Shown here piece after piece: positions 9,315 to 17,296 of a stretch of 64,000 nucleotides of DNA. The notes below the pieces were generated by a model. It ran no database searches and was not told the DNA's origin. It saw only the letters and a list, made by a program, of their open reading frames with translations. Every line of letters starts with the position of its first letter. The stretch's first letter is position 1. A program made the position numbers and the translations under genes. Source of the stretch: a candidate division KSB1 bacterium (GTDB taxonomy: Bacteria > Zhuqueibacterota > Zhuqueibacteria > Residuimicrobiales > Krinioviventaceae); NCBI GenBank assembly GCA_034521575.1, contig JAXHMJ010000005.1:310001-374000 (forward strand), read 5' to 3'.

Positions 9315-9628
9315 TTAATCAGCTCCGCTTTTTTTGACTGGTTCGCATTGCGTTTTTTCTGAAGGTCTCGGTTTCTTTTCACATAGTCTGGATGCTTTTT
9401 ACGATACTCTTTTTGATATTTATCTAATGGATAGGTCTTGCGCCATTTCTTTAAACATGCGACTTGCTGTTCGTGATACTGAGAATCCTGAATCATTTTT
9501 TGTTTTTGCCAGGCACGTTTGCGGGCTCTTTGGCAGTTGGGGGCACTGCAGTATAACTGATTGCCTTTGAGCCGGGGATTAGCAGGTTTTTGCTTACAGC
9601 AATTCTTGCAAATAATGGTTTTCTTCAT
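9146..9628 (-). CDS. Zinc-finger-like basic passenger protein of the IS21 element
   Basis: A 160-residue, strongly basic protein. Residues ~4-35 hold a cysteine cluster (CKNCCKQK ... LYCSAPNCQRARKRAW) that looks like a zinc-binding motif, followed by a lysine/arginine-rich helical region (RKTYPLDKYQKEYRKKHPDYVKRNRDLQKKR is the basic core, residues ~60-95). The C-terminal third contains the KIVKMDAL repeat encoded by the 18-bp direct repeats, so its true end is uncertain. ATG at 9628 chosen because the cysteine cluster begins right after it; the longer frame to 9697 adds a hydrophobic stretch unlike a cytosolic DNA-binding protein. DNA-binding is inferred from composition. First gene of the IS21 passenger-transposase operon. 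Confidence 0.55.
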   Translation of the reverse strand: MKKTIICKNCCKQKPANPRLKGNQLYCSAPNCQRARKRAWQKQKMIQDSQYHEQQVACLKKWRKTYPLDKYQKEYRKKHPDYVKRNRDLQKKRNANQSKKAELIKIVKMDALKKQSEKLYTCVMNPYKIDSSGKIVKMDALIVQLADLHKNIDLFLSLRI

Positions 9629-10307
9629 CACAGACACTCGTATTGGTGGAAGGATAGTTAGGGCTGAGAACCAACATACAGCCAAAAACAAGCCCAATAA
9701 TCTAAAGTGCCATAAAAATTAATTTGTGAAAAGGGGGGGAAAAAGAGAATAAAACGAATGATATGAAAATAAGAGAAAATTAGATGGAATTTTTATGAAT
9801 ATTTATGAAAATGAATTAAATGAAAGAAAATGTATGGTAAAGTTTTAGACCGGTGAAAATGGTAAAGAATTAAAGTGGTGGTAATACTGGATTCTAATCC
9901 TGATCAATTCATACGTTCAGAATAGCGCTTTCACGATGACAGGTTCGCTGCAAGCGTACAACAATCTTTAAACGCATTCACTGTTTCTGAAACACAAATA
10001 TATTGGCCGTATCCCTGACCTCATACGCAGCATCCGTAAACTCACAGCAATGCTTTCTGAGCTTGATCCCCTCCTTTGCATGCAGCTGCACATACTCGTC
10101 CAAGGTCATCGGGTACAGCCATACCGAACTTGAAAAAGCTATGTGCACCCGGCCCTTCAGCTGTGTGGTAGGGATCATCATAAATACGCGAGCCTGGCAG
10201 CACGTTTCCCATGCCGTATTGAATGGGGAGTGATATTTCACGGAACAGCGTTGTGGCAGGCGCTGAATAGGCTGGTCACAGATACTGCCAAACAGCAGTG
10301 CTGCACT

Positions 10308-10345
10308 CCATACTTGTCCTCGTCGTAAAATTTCCCATTGTGCGA
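10308..10345. repeat. Dispersed repeat family B, copy 1
   Basis: The block beginning CCATACTTGTCCTCGTCGTA and running to TGCGACGA recurs at 11198-11240 with few changes. Each copy carries outer inverted arms TCGTCG/CGACGA about 17-19 bases apart. Confidence 0.7.
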
Positions 10346-10685
10346 CGAGTGGAAGCGGCACAATTTTGAAAAGGTATAGAAATGAGTTCCGGGTCCCCTG
10401 AAATATTCAACTCTCTCGTCGGCTGAGGCACAAAGTGTTCTTTCTGCATTCCGCCAGTGGACAGGCGGAACGATGGAACAGGATGCGATATCGGGTCAGG
10501 CGGCCTTGATCCTCTTTCGTTTCTGAGCCCGGTGGGTTCACCCCCGGGCGGTGCGCGGGACAGTGACAGCCGTGTTGCCGCGCTCAATCGCCCCGAATGA
10601 AATTGCCAAGGGGCGAACACAATCCACCAGTGGGCGAAGGTACTCCGGCAGCTCAGAAACGAAAGCATCCGTCTGGGCCGGAATC

Positions 10686-10827
10686 GCGCATTCCGGGCAC
10701 GTCGTTTGACAGCAGCAACTCACCTGCAGGCGATACGCTGCACGGACCACCCGGCTCTGTCAGATGTCGGACTGCGTCCGCCTCTGACAAAGCGTCCCTC
10801 CTTGGAAAAGGAGGGAAAAGAAAAAGC
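10686..10827. repeat. Dispersed repeat family A, copy 1
   Basis: Shares near-identical sequence with 10965-11079, from CAGCAACTCACCTGCAGGCG through the hairpin TCCCTCCTT-GGAA-AAGGAGGGA (10795-10816) and an A-rich tail. This copy has about 28 extra bases (roughly 10760-10787) absent from copy 2. The hairpin is followed by A rather than T on the plus strand, so it is not a standard terminator. Confidence 0.75.
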
Positions 10828-10964
10828 AACGCTCGGAGGTGAATCAGCCGGTAGGTTGTAAACCGTAGCCGCAACGCTGTACCTATGCAAAACCCAGTCC
10901 GCATGATTACCTACAAGTATTGCTTTTGATTACGTATAAATTTTTCGCATCTGGGCAAACACCG

Positions 10965-11079
10965 CGCCTTCCGGGTACGGTGTTTGACGGCAGCAACTCA
11001 CCTGCAGGCGATACGCTGCACGGACCACCCGACTCTGACAAAGCGTCCCTCCTTGGAAAAGGAGGGAAAAGAAAAAGCG
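10965..11079. repeat. Dispersed repeat family A, copy 2
   Basis: Shorter copy of the repeat at 10686-10827, with the same 9-bp-stem hairpin at 11046-11067 and the same A-rich tail. Confidence 0.75.
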
Positions 11080-11197
11080 TCATTAATGATGCTATTGCTG
11101 AGGATGAACCCGGACTAATTTTTTAAGACAACCTCATATATCGCCCTCCGTATGTCGGGCCCGATGTCCCTGCACGACGGCATCGCGGGTGCTGTGC

Positions 11198-11240
11198 GCC
11201 ATACTTGTCCTCGTCGTAAAATTGCAAAATTGTGCGACGA
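11198..11240. repeat. Dispersed repeat family B, copy 2
   Basis: Second copy of the block starting CCATACTTGTCCTCGTCGTA, with the same TCGTCG/CGACGA arms; it differs from copy 1 mainly in the loop between them. Confidence 0.7.
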
Positions 11241-11627
11241 ATAACAGCGGCATAATAAAGCAGCAAACAAAACGAACGACACGAACTGAAATTATAAAAA
11301 GCCACTATTAGAATTGTTGGCGCCCTTGGAATGCCGATCTTTGACATTCAGGCATGTATTGGTGAATGATTTAGAGCTGCATTTTTCATTTTTATCAGAA
11401 ACTGATAAATTAACTATCCTGGGTTTATTTATTTGTTCGTCTTGTTCGTATCGTTCGTTGCTGATTTTCTTTGAACAGTTGTTTTGTGTGCCGCGTTCTA
11501 CAATAATTGAACCTCTCCGAGGTTCCGCTATTGATTCTCACCGACACCTCTGCCGCTCGTATTTGTCGCACAACGAAAGAGTTCCACGACATGAACTCTG
11601 CCTCCTCTGGACGCCATATAACGGATT

Positions 11628-12920
11628 TCAATCACGATTCCTGCTTTGACTCTTGTCCATCACATGCACAGGCGCCTCTCCCCTGGCCCGTTCTGTATCG
11701 ATCCACTTTTCGGCCTGTTCCCGACATTCCGGGCAGACACGGCGCGGAATGTCCACGCAGACACTCTGGTCCGAGCGGCTGGTCTCGCTTTCAATCATCA
11801 GGGCGCCGCGGCATTGTCCACACACGCGCAGCGTTTCGGTTTGATATTCCATTATTCCTTCAGTATCATAAAACACGCGTTTGTCCCGGGTGACCAGATC
11901 ACCTTCGTCATGCGGCGGATCGCCGGGATCGAAATAAACCGGCAGCGCCTGATCCGGCAGCTGTTTGATAGTCTTCATGATCCGATCATCCTGACGCCAG
12001 GTCCCGGATTCATAGCCGGGTTCTTTGATACCCGAATAATCATATCCGGCCATGGCCAGAATGATCCCCAGATTCATATACGGCAGGGCGCTCTGAATGG
12101 AATAACCGCCTTCCAGCACACAGATATCCGGATTCAGTTTTTCGTTCAGCTGCGCATATCCCAGAGCCGACATGGCCATATGGGTGATGGGATCGGAAAA
12201 ATGGTTGTCCTGTCCCGCGGAATTGATAATCAGATCCGGTTGAAAGTCTTTTAACACGGGCAGCACCACCTCGTCCACGAGCCACAGCACGCCTTCATCC
12301 GAAGTGCCCGGCGGCAGCGGCAGGTTCAGAGTGCGTCCGCGCGCCATCGGTCCGCCGGTTTCATCCGCAAATCCGCTGCCCGGGAAAATGGTGCGGCCGT
12401 CCTGGTGCATGGAAATGAACAGCACATCCGGATCGTGCCAGTAAATATCCTGGGTGCCGTCGCCGTGATGACAGTCCGTGTCCACCACCGCGATCTTTTG
12501 CACATCATAATGATCGCGCAGAACCTCGATCATCACCGCCTCGTTATTGATGCTGCAGAATCCGCGATTGCCGTTCACCACTTTCATGGCGTGATGGCCC
12601 GGCGGACGTACAATGGCAAAGGATTTGTCACAGATGCCGTCCATGACCAGTCGGGCTGCTTTTACAGCGCCGCCGGCCGCCACCCGGTGAGACGGGGTGA
12701 TAACCCGCTCGACCGTTGGAATGCAAAAATGCGCGCGCAGTATATCCGCATCCGCTGCAATTTCCGGCTTGTATTCGTGAATATACGGCAGATCAAATAC
12801 ACCTTCCTCTAACAGCTGATCGCGGGTGTACAGCAGCCGCTCCTGACGTTCGGGATGCGTGGGCGAAATCGCCCAGTCGAATGCCGGGAAAAAAATCAAT
12901 CCTGTATGGTTTTGACTCAT
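11628..12920 (-). CDS. Histone deacetylase-superfamily amidohydrolase with zinc ribbon
   Basis: A 430-residue protein of the zinc-dependent arginase/deacetylase fold. RPPGHHAMK (about 104-112) supplies the catalytic His pair, DTDCHHGDGT (about 147-156) the metal-binding Asp and His, and NSAGQDNH (about 233-240) the third metal region; LEGGYS carries the C-terminal Gly-Gly-Tyr of the family. Bacterial members remove acetyl or acyl groups from polyamines or small amides. A C-terminal extension has CGQC ... CPEC, a likely zinc ribbon not present in minimal family members. The start ATG at 12920 overlaps the stop of the hydantoinase-type gene by four bases, so the two are co-translated and probably act on related amide substrates. 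Substrate unknown. Confidence 0.85.
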   Translation of the reverse strand: MSQNHTGLIFFPAFDWAISPTHPERQERLLYTRDQLLEEGVFDLPYIHEYKPEIAADADILRAHFCIPTVERVITPSHRVAAGGAVKAARLVMDGICDKSFAIVRPPGHHAMKVVNGNRGFCSINNEAVMIEVLRDHYDVQKIAVVDTDCHHGDGTQDIYWHDPDVLFISMHQDGRTIFPGSGFADETGGPMARGRTLNLPLPPGTSDEGVLWLVDEVVLPVLKDFQPDLIINSAGQDNHFSDPITHMAMSALGYAQLNEKLNPDICVLEGGYSIQSALPYMNLGIILAMAGYDYSGIKEPGYESGTWRQDDRIMKTIKQLPDQALPVYFDPGDPPHDEGDLVTRDKRVFYDTEGIMEYQTETLRVCGQCRGALMIESETSRSDQSVCVDIPRRVCPECREQAEKWIDTERARGEAPVHVMDKSQSRNRD

Positions 12921-14599
12921 GATAATCCTTTCAAAGACCCGGTTAACCCCGGACGTATCTGGCTTTTCACCCGCAACGTGCGACCGATCACAGAAGCGCC
13001 GGCCACTTGATTGAATTCCTCGGCCTGATGCACATCAATGCGGGCCTGATCCGGACTCGCGCCCATGCGCTGCGCGTACTGCAGCAGATAGCGGCGCGCG
13101 TCTTTTTTAGCCTGACGCAAATTGTACCGCGACGACACAGAATCGCGCACATTCAGCTGCGCAACGCTGCGGATGCCTTTGACCGTATCCGCAAACAGAT
13201 CGACATTCAGGGTCACCCGGCAAAGCGCCGCACCCACCGCATTGGCCACACCCGACCAGGGCAGCACATCCACCGGCAGGGAAAATCGGTCAATCAGGCT
13301 TTTCTGAAACGCATCTGCGGGGCCTCCCATCAGCAAGATCTGCGTCGGCTTGATCGGATCGGGATGAAACATTTCGTACAGCGTATACACCGGTTTGCTG
13401 TTGATCTCGCGCAGCATTTCGGTCACGGCATCGACCAAAATATCTGCAGCCGCATGCACGGCGCTGCTTGCCGCTTCCATCACGGAACAATCAAGTGATT
13501 CAGTGAGATGTTCAATGCCGCGCTTTGACTTTTGCATATCGCCGAATTCAGCATACCCGAGAACGTTCAAAGCATCCATGAGCGCCGGTTCGGGACCGCC
13601 GGCAGCCAGACAGGGTCCCTGGCGCTGCGGTCCCACCTGCAATGAGCCGTTTTTGATCTGAAGCGCCGAATCACCGCCGATTCCGACTGAATGAGACTGG
13701 ATGGCGCGCACCAGCGTGTCGTATCCCGCCATACGGATGCCGGAGCGTTCCAGTACCGGCGCGCCGCGCGCAAACAGCGCCACATCCGTGGTGGTGCCGC
13801 CCATATCCATACAGATCACATCCTGCTGCATCGGACGCAGCGCCAGGGCGCCCATCACACTGGCGGCCGGTCCCGAATGCACGGTCTCCACCGGCACATC
13901 CCGGGAGGCCGGGAACGGCAGAGTGCCGCCGTCCGCCTTGAGTACGTTGACGTGCGCCTGGATATTCAGGCACTTTAGGGTGTCGGTTACAGCCGAATAA
14001 AAAGTCTGATAATGCGGCCACACAGACGAATTCATGGCTGCGGTGCGAATGCGGCGGGGAAAATTCAAATACCCGGAAACCATATGTCCCCGGGTGGTAA
14101 AGTTGGAATAGGGTTGAACGGCGTCAAACATCTGATTTTCATGTTCGGGATTGCGGGTGGAAAACTTGCCGATCACGGCAAAATGTTGAATCTCCTCTGC
14201 CGCCCAGTCGGACAGCAGAGCGTCCAGTCCATCTGTATTCAGCGGACGCACCTCGGTGCCGCGGTGATCAATGAATCCGTCCAGGACGTGATAATAATCG
14301 CCGTACCGGTTGACCTCCGGCGCGATTCCCGGCCCGGCGCTTACCAGCACCCCGACCGGCGCCGCTCTGCCCTCCACCAGCGCGTTGGTGGACAAGGTGG
14401 TGCTCAGATTCAGCGAATCAATGTCTGCGTTGATCTCGCGTTGAATGCGCTCCAGAGCGTCCGTGACGCTGTCGACCAGATGTTCCGGATCGGTGACGGT
14501 TTTGACATGTGCAATGATCTCACGGCCGCGAATGGCAGCCACATCCGTATGCGTGCCGCCAACGTCAAGGCCGACGGCTATGGGTTCGGGATTGGGCAG
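12917..14599 (-). CDS. Hydantoinase/oxoprolinase family protein, probable CTG start
   Basis: About 560 residues of the HyuA/oxoprolinase type, ATP-dependent enzymes that open cyclic amides. The N-terminal phosphate-binding motif GLDVGGTHTDVAAI, the STTLSTNAL block, and the second ATPase motif DMGGTTTDVALF (about 265-276) are all present, as is GIGGDSAL. No ATG, GTG or TTG precedes GLDVGGTHTD in frame: the frame opens after a TGA near 14655, and the only plausible start is a CTG at 14599 with AGGAG six bases upstream. The GTG at 14542 would delete the first motif. It overlaps the downstream deacetylase-superfamily gene by four bases. A hyuB partner is absent. Confidence 0.85.
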   Translation of the reverse strand: MPNPEPIAVGLDVGGTHTDVAAIRGREIIAHVKTVTDPEHLVDSVTDALERIQREINADIDSLNLSTTLSTNALVEGRAAPVGVLVSAGPGIAPEVNRYGDYYHVLDGFIDHRGTEVRPLNTDGLDALLSDWAAEEIQHFAVIGKFSTRNPEHENQMFDAVQPYSNFTTRGHMVSGYLNFPRRIRTAAMNSSVWPHYQTFYSAVTDTLKCLNIQAHVNVLKADGGTLPFPASRDVPVETVHSGPAASVMGALALRPMQQDVICMDMGGTTTDVALFARGAPVLERSGIRMAGYDTLVRAIQSHSVGIGGDSALQIKNGSLQVGPQRQGPCLAAGGPEPALMDALNVLGYAEFGDMQKSKRGIEHLTESLDCSVMEAASSAVHAAADILVDAVTEMLREINSKPVYTLYEMFHPDPIKPTQILLMGGPADAFQKSLIDRFSLPVDVLPWSGVANAVGAALCRVTLNVDLFADTVKGIRSVAQLNVRDSVSSRYNLRQAKKDARRYLLQYAQRMGASPDQARIDVHQAEEFNQVAGASVIGRTLRVKSQIRPGLTGSLKGLS

Positions 14600-14887
14600 A
14601 GGTCGCTCCTTTTTGGTTTGGATGTTTGTTTCAAAACAAAAGAGACAGGATGAACAGAATCAGCCGGATTGACAGGATGCTCTTTGAATTTAAATATTCA
14701 TTTATCTATACCGGTTAACAATATCATCCATTGGTATCAAATTTACTTTTCCTTCCCTTGATGCATGATAGCGTTTTTCCGCTTTCTTGTACGGTTTCCC
14801 CAAACTTTCAATTCTTTCCATGGGCAATAATGGCAAAGCTATTTAAACATAAGAAATTAATCTCAATTTCGTGATGTGGGGAATTGC
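14600..14887. other. Intergenic junction between hyuA-type operon and cassette array
   Basis: No supported gene. It holds the ribosome-binding site of the hydantoinase-type gene (AGGAG near 14606), a direct repeat of GACAGGAT about 27 bases apart near 14645-14680, and a 39-codon minus-strand frame (14702-14821) without a ribosome-binding site. The first attC-like site begins at 14888. Confidence 0.5.
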
Positions 14888-15017
14888 ACACAACGGTCGA
14901 GTGTATGTGCCGTAAGGGATTGCGGAGCAGTTTCCTGTCCACCGACACGAAAGTTTGAGCGGGCTACAGCGCTTGAATACCCACTGAAACCCTTATGGCA
15001 TATACACTTTGTTGGCG
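14888..15017 (-). other. attC: attC recombination site 1 (integron cassette)
   Basis: Outer boxes ACACAAC and GTTGGCG, then a long imperfect stem: GTGTATGTGCCGTAAGGG pairs with CCCTTATGGCATATACAC using G-T wobbles. About 130 bases. Its right box is the reverse complement of the left box of site 2 across the SRPBCC gene, the signature of one cassette. The central TTTCCTGTC and GCGGGCTA words recur in site 3. Confidence 0.87.
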
Positions 15018-15034
15018 GTTCGTGCTTTTTCATT

Positions 15035-15595
15035 TCATTTTTTCTCAGACTTATTTTTTTCAACTTGTTCCTTAAACGCAAGATTCATTTGATGATAACC
15101 AATTTCAGTTTTTTTTATCATATTACCCATAAATAAAACTATTGGACCTCTAAATCTTTCAATTTGCCGAAACCTGGTTTTTCCATCTTGTATCGGTTCT
15201 AGTAAAAAAGCATGGTCACCGCGATATATGATTTTAAGAAAACTACCTCCCCAGAGAATTTTTTCGTAAGGTATTACTTCGTAAACTTCAGGTTTAAATT
15301 TCATTGGTTTCGAATCAGGTGGAACTACCTTAATGCGCATTCGTTCACCAACTTTTAGATTTCCTTCAACCAATGGAATAAAAGAGTTCCATGATTCCCA
15401 TGATTTAAAGTCAACGAGTACCTCCCATGCTTCTTCAGGAGTAGCATCAATATCTATCCATGCATTTATTTTACGATACATTTTTTTTGTTTTATTTTTC
15501 TCTTTCATACCCGTATTCTTACTCACAGCACAACTTGTTAATATAATCGCTGTTGCAAAAACGAAAACAATTGGGCTTAGAAATTTTATTGTCAT
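15035..15595 (-). CDS. SRPBCC-fold lipoprotein (integron cassette gene)
   Basis: A 186-residue protein with a lipoprotein signal peptide (hydrophobic 5-20, lipobox LTSC, so Cys about 22) and an SRPBCC/START-like domain: INAWIDIDATPEEAWEVLVD opens the fold, WNSFIPLVEG follows, and the long C-terminal helix (IGYHQMNLAFKEQVEK) closes it. Such domains bind hydrophobic ligands in a deep cavity; ligand unknown. The stop lies 18 bases from attC site 1 and the start about 65 bases from site 2, so the gene fills one cassette. Base composition is much more AT-rich than the flanking chromosomal operons, supporting transfer. Confidence 0.8.
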   Translation of the reverse strand: MTIKFLSPIVFVFATAIILTSCAVSKNTGMKEKNKTKKMYRKINAWIDIDATPEEAWEVLVDFKSWESWNSFIPLVEGNLKVGERMRIKVVPPDSKPMKFKPEVYEVIPYEKILWGGSFLKIIYRGDHAFLLEPIQDGKTRFRQIERFRGPIVLFMGNMIKKTEIGYHQMNLAFKEQVEKNKSEKK

Positions 15596-15662
15596 GTACT
15601 ATTCCTTATTTCAAATTATTGCATAATAACCAGAAGTTAGCAGTTCCGTCTTTCAGCATGAC

Positions 15663-15797
15663 CGCCAACGTTTGACAATATGGTGTCGGCGGGGTTTTGA
15701 AAAACATCTCTTACGCAAACCAAAAATACTAAAAAACAGAGATGAAATGTTGATTTCAAAACGTACCGACCCCGCTGCACTATATTGTGTGTTGGGC
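15663..15797 (-). other. attC: attC recombination site 2
   Basis: Boxes CGCCAAC and GTTGGGC enclose a stem in which ACAATATGGTG and CGGCGGGGT pair with ACCCCGC and CACTATATTGT, leaving one unpaired T on the left arm, as also in sites 5 and 6. About 135 bases. Confidence 0.88.
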
Positions 15798-15802
15798 GGT
15801 CG

Positions 15803-16675
15803 TTAATTATTTTCTCCTGTTTCAAAATCTTGTAATGTTTTTCCCGATTTCATTTTCCATTCAGTCAAACCGTTTGCACTGCGACCCATAATTATCATTG
15901 CAGCAGAAGATGAACTGCTGAATAAATAATCTCGTTTCATTATCAGCTTGTCATTTTCTTTAACAATCACTCCTTCTGAAATCAAAGTATCTCGAAGTTT
16001 TTGCATTGTCTTAGGATAAGAATTGGTTATTGGGTCAGCGACTTGTGAATTTTCAAAAACCACAAAACCCTCGCTTGTTGTTTTTCCAATTCCATTTGCT
16101 CCTCTTGTAGCAGAAATATAAAATAAATCTTCTTCTTTATCAGGTTGCACTTTAGTATCAGCTTGTCTAATTTGCTCAAATGCATTGTATCCAAGAGTGC
16201 TTACCAAAGTCAAAATATTTGCTAGAAACTCCTCCATTTCTGCTTTATCAGACTCCGAAATGCTTGATTGTGTTGGTTTATGATTATTAATCAATTCGTA
16301 TCGGTTTGCAGAACATGCAATATCATGAAGTCTGTTTTCCAAATATTTTATGTGTGCTTTATTTAAGTTATCGTCCTTGCTAATAAATACAATCGCCTCA
16401 TTCCAAAAATCTTTCTCTTTTACATGCTGTGTAAGTCGATTAAAAATATTTTCCGCTTCTCCGATATATAATTGTCCTTTTTCAGACAAATCCGCACTCT
16501 TATTTAGCAACATATAAACTCCAGTTGTCTGTATTTCTGGTCTATCCGTGCAAATCTTAATCAAATTGCGTGGAAGTTTATATGCCTTACCAGTCCAATT
16601 TGATAATTCACAAGTCAGTCTCCCGTTTGTGTCACCATCAATCAAGAATAGTTTTATGGTTTTTCCAAATTTCAT
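15803..16675 (-). CDS. GIY-YIG nuclease-like protein with DUF4357 (cassette gene)
   Basis: A 290-residue protein. Residues ~50-130 form a GIY-YIG domain: GVYMLLN supplies the first motif, QLYIGEAENIFNRL the second with the catalytic Arg, and KAHIKYLENRLHD the conserved Glu region. The C-terminus (about 215-285) is a DUF4357 module ending SSSSAAMIIMGRSANGLTEW, a pairing common in mobile and defence-associated loci. The stop is five bases from attC site 2 and the start 30 bases from site 3. Flanking boxes GTTGGGCGGT and GCCGCCCAAC are reverse complements, so this is a complete cassette. A role in DNA cleavage or restriction is plausible but unproven. Confidence 0.85.
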   Translation of the reverse strand: MKFGKTIKLFLIDGDTNGRLTCELSNWTGKAYKLPRNLIKICTDRPEIQTTGVYMLLNKSADLSEKGQLYIGEAENIFNRLTQHVKEKDFWNEAIVFISKDDNLNKAHIKYLENRLHDIACSANRYELINNHKPTQSSISESDKAEMEEFLANILTLVSTLGYNAFEQIRQADTKVQPDKEEDLFYISATRGANGIGKTTSEGFVVFENSQVADPITNSYPKTMQKLRDTLISEGVIVKENDKLIMKRDYLFSSSSSAAMIIMGRSANGLTEWKMKSGKTLQDFETGENN

Positions 16676-16704
16676 GTCAGTGTCGTAGTGTCTGTTTTAA
16701 TGCC

Positions 16705-16834
16705 GCCCAACGGTAAGTATAAGAATAGTAGCCGACTGCGTGGCACTTTCCTGTCAAGTTACAAGAAAGCTGAAGCGGGCTATAACCCTTGAATTTACTA
16801 CTTTCTCGGCTATTATTTTTATACATTGTTACAG
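16705..16834 (-). other. attC: attC recombination site 3
   Basis: Boxes GCCCAAC (matches RYYYAAC exactly) and GTTACAG; the stem GTATAAGAATAGTAGCCGA pairs with TCGGCTATTATTTTTATAC. The HNH gene's stop codon lies inside the right box. About 130 bases. Confidence 0.88.
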
Positions 16835-17296
16835 GGCGTTTTGATTTATTTTTTGTTTTATTTCTTCAATTCCAAATGTCGGGTCTCCGCGATGTAACAT
16901 TCGATGACAGTTACTACAAACGAGTGCAATATCTTCCCGTTTAGTCTTTGCTTTTCCATTCCTTTCTGATAATGGATTTTTGTGATGTGCTTCAATAAAG
17001 CCTTCTCCAATTTCTCCATATTTTTCAAAAAACGAAAACCCACAAATTTGACAATTCAGCATTTTATTTTCAGCTATCGCTTGTTTCTTAATTCTTTGAA
17101 TAAATGCATTATTCCTTTCATATCTCATATGTTGAGCTAAAACTGAATTGCCTTCTATTACTGTTGGTTCAACCTCTTCAGCAACTTGAATCGTTTTATT
17201 CTTTGGTTTGTATAAATCAAGAATTTGTCTGTGGACGAACAAATGAAAGTCTTGTACCATCCAAACTTTATCTATTAATAAGAGTTCTGTTTTAAT
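16829..17296 (-). pseudogene. HNH endonuclease, 3' part, split by an IS element
   Basis: C-terminal 155 residues of a cassette gene whose 5' part lies at 18616-19206. The HNH domain is clear: CQICGFSFFEKYG (zinc pair), EAHHKNPLSE (catalytic His-His-x-Asn) and LVCSNCHRMLHRG (second zinc pair and final His). This layout resembles McrA-type modification-dependent and other HNH nucleases. In the sequence as it stands a frame runs on into the element to 17455, which gives a false N-terminus. Joining through one copy of the 9-bp target duplication gives the continuous reading IPIKTELLLIDKVW and a 352-residue protein. Inactive unless the fragments complement. Confidence 0.85.

Larger units (their letters stand above)
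6310..9884 (-). mobile_element. IS21-type insertion element with two passenger genes
   Basis: About 3.57 kb holding, in transcription order, a zinc-finger-like gene, an HTH gene, istA and istB, all on the minus strand with overlapping ends. TTACCACC at 6310-6317 is the exact reverse complement of GGTGGTAA at 9877-9884, and each end is flanked by TACT (6306-6309 and 9885-9888), a plausible 4-bp target duplication of the size IS21 elements make. The motif TGGTAAA recurs inside the right end (9836-9842, 9860-9866) and once inverted at the left end (6309-6315), as expected for multiple transposase-binding sites. The ends do not begin with TG as many IS21 ends do, and the inverted repeat is short, so the borders are tentative; the transposase genes themselves are unambiguous. 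Confidence 0.65.
9885..11627. other. 1.7-kb gene-poor, repeat-bearing region
   Basis: No gene I can support. A minus-strand frame ending at 9978 (about 9978-10230) has protein-like composition in its last ~65 residues (SSSVWLYPMTLDEYVQLHAK onward) but no start or family match, and may be a gene remnant. The rest holds two dispersed repeat families (separate entries), an imperfect hairpin TTCCGCC...GGCGGAA at 10450-10470, and nothing else recognisable. Frames here change every few dozen bases, as in decayed DNA. Confidence 0.5.

Noticed and set aside
10795-11067. Hairpins TCCCTCCTT...AAGGAGGGA as transcription terminators
   Set aside because: Followed by A-rich, not T-rich, sequence on the plus strand and not placed after a gene on the minus strand.
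11425-11631. 68-codon minus-strand frame after the deacetylase gene
   Set aside because: No start signal, unusual composition, and frame does not connect to any domain.
14702-14821. 39-codon minus-strand frame starting MERIESLGKPYKKAEKRY
   Set aside because: Protein-like, but no ribosome-binding site and no recognised family; may be a remnant.
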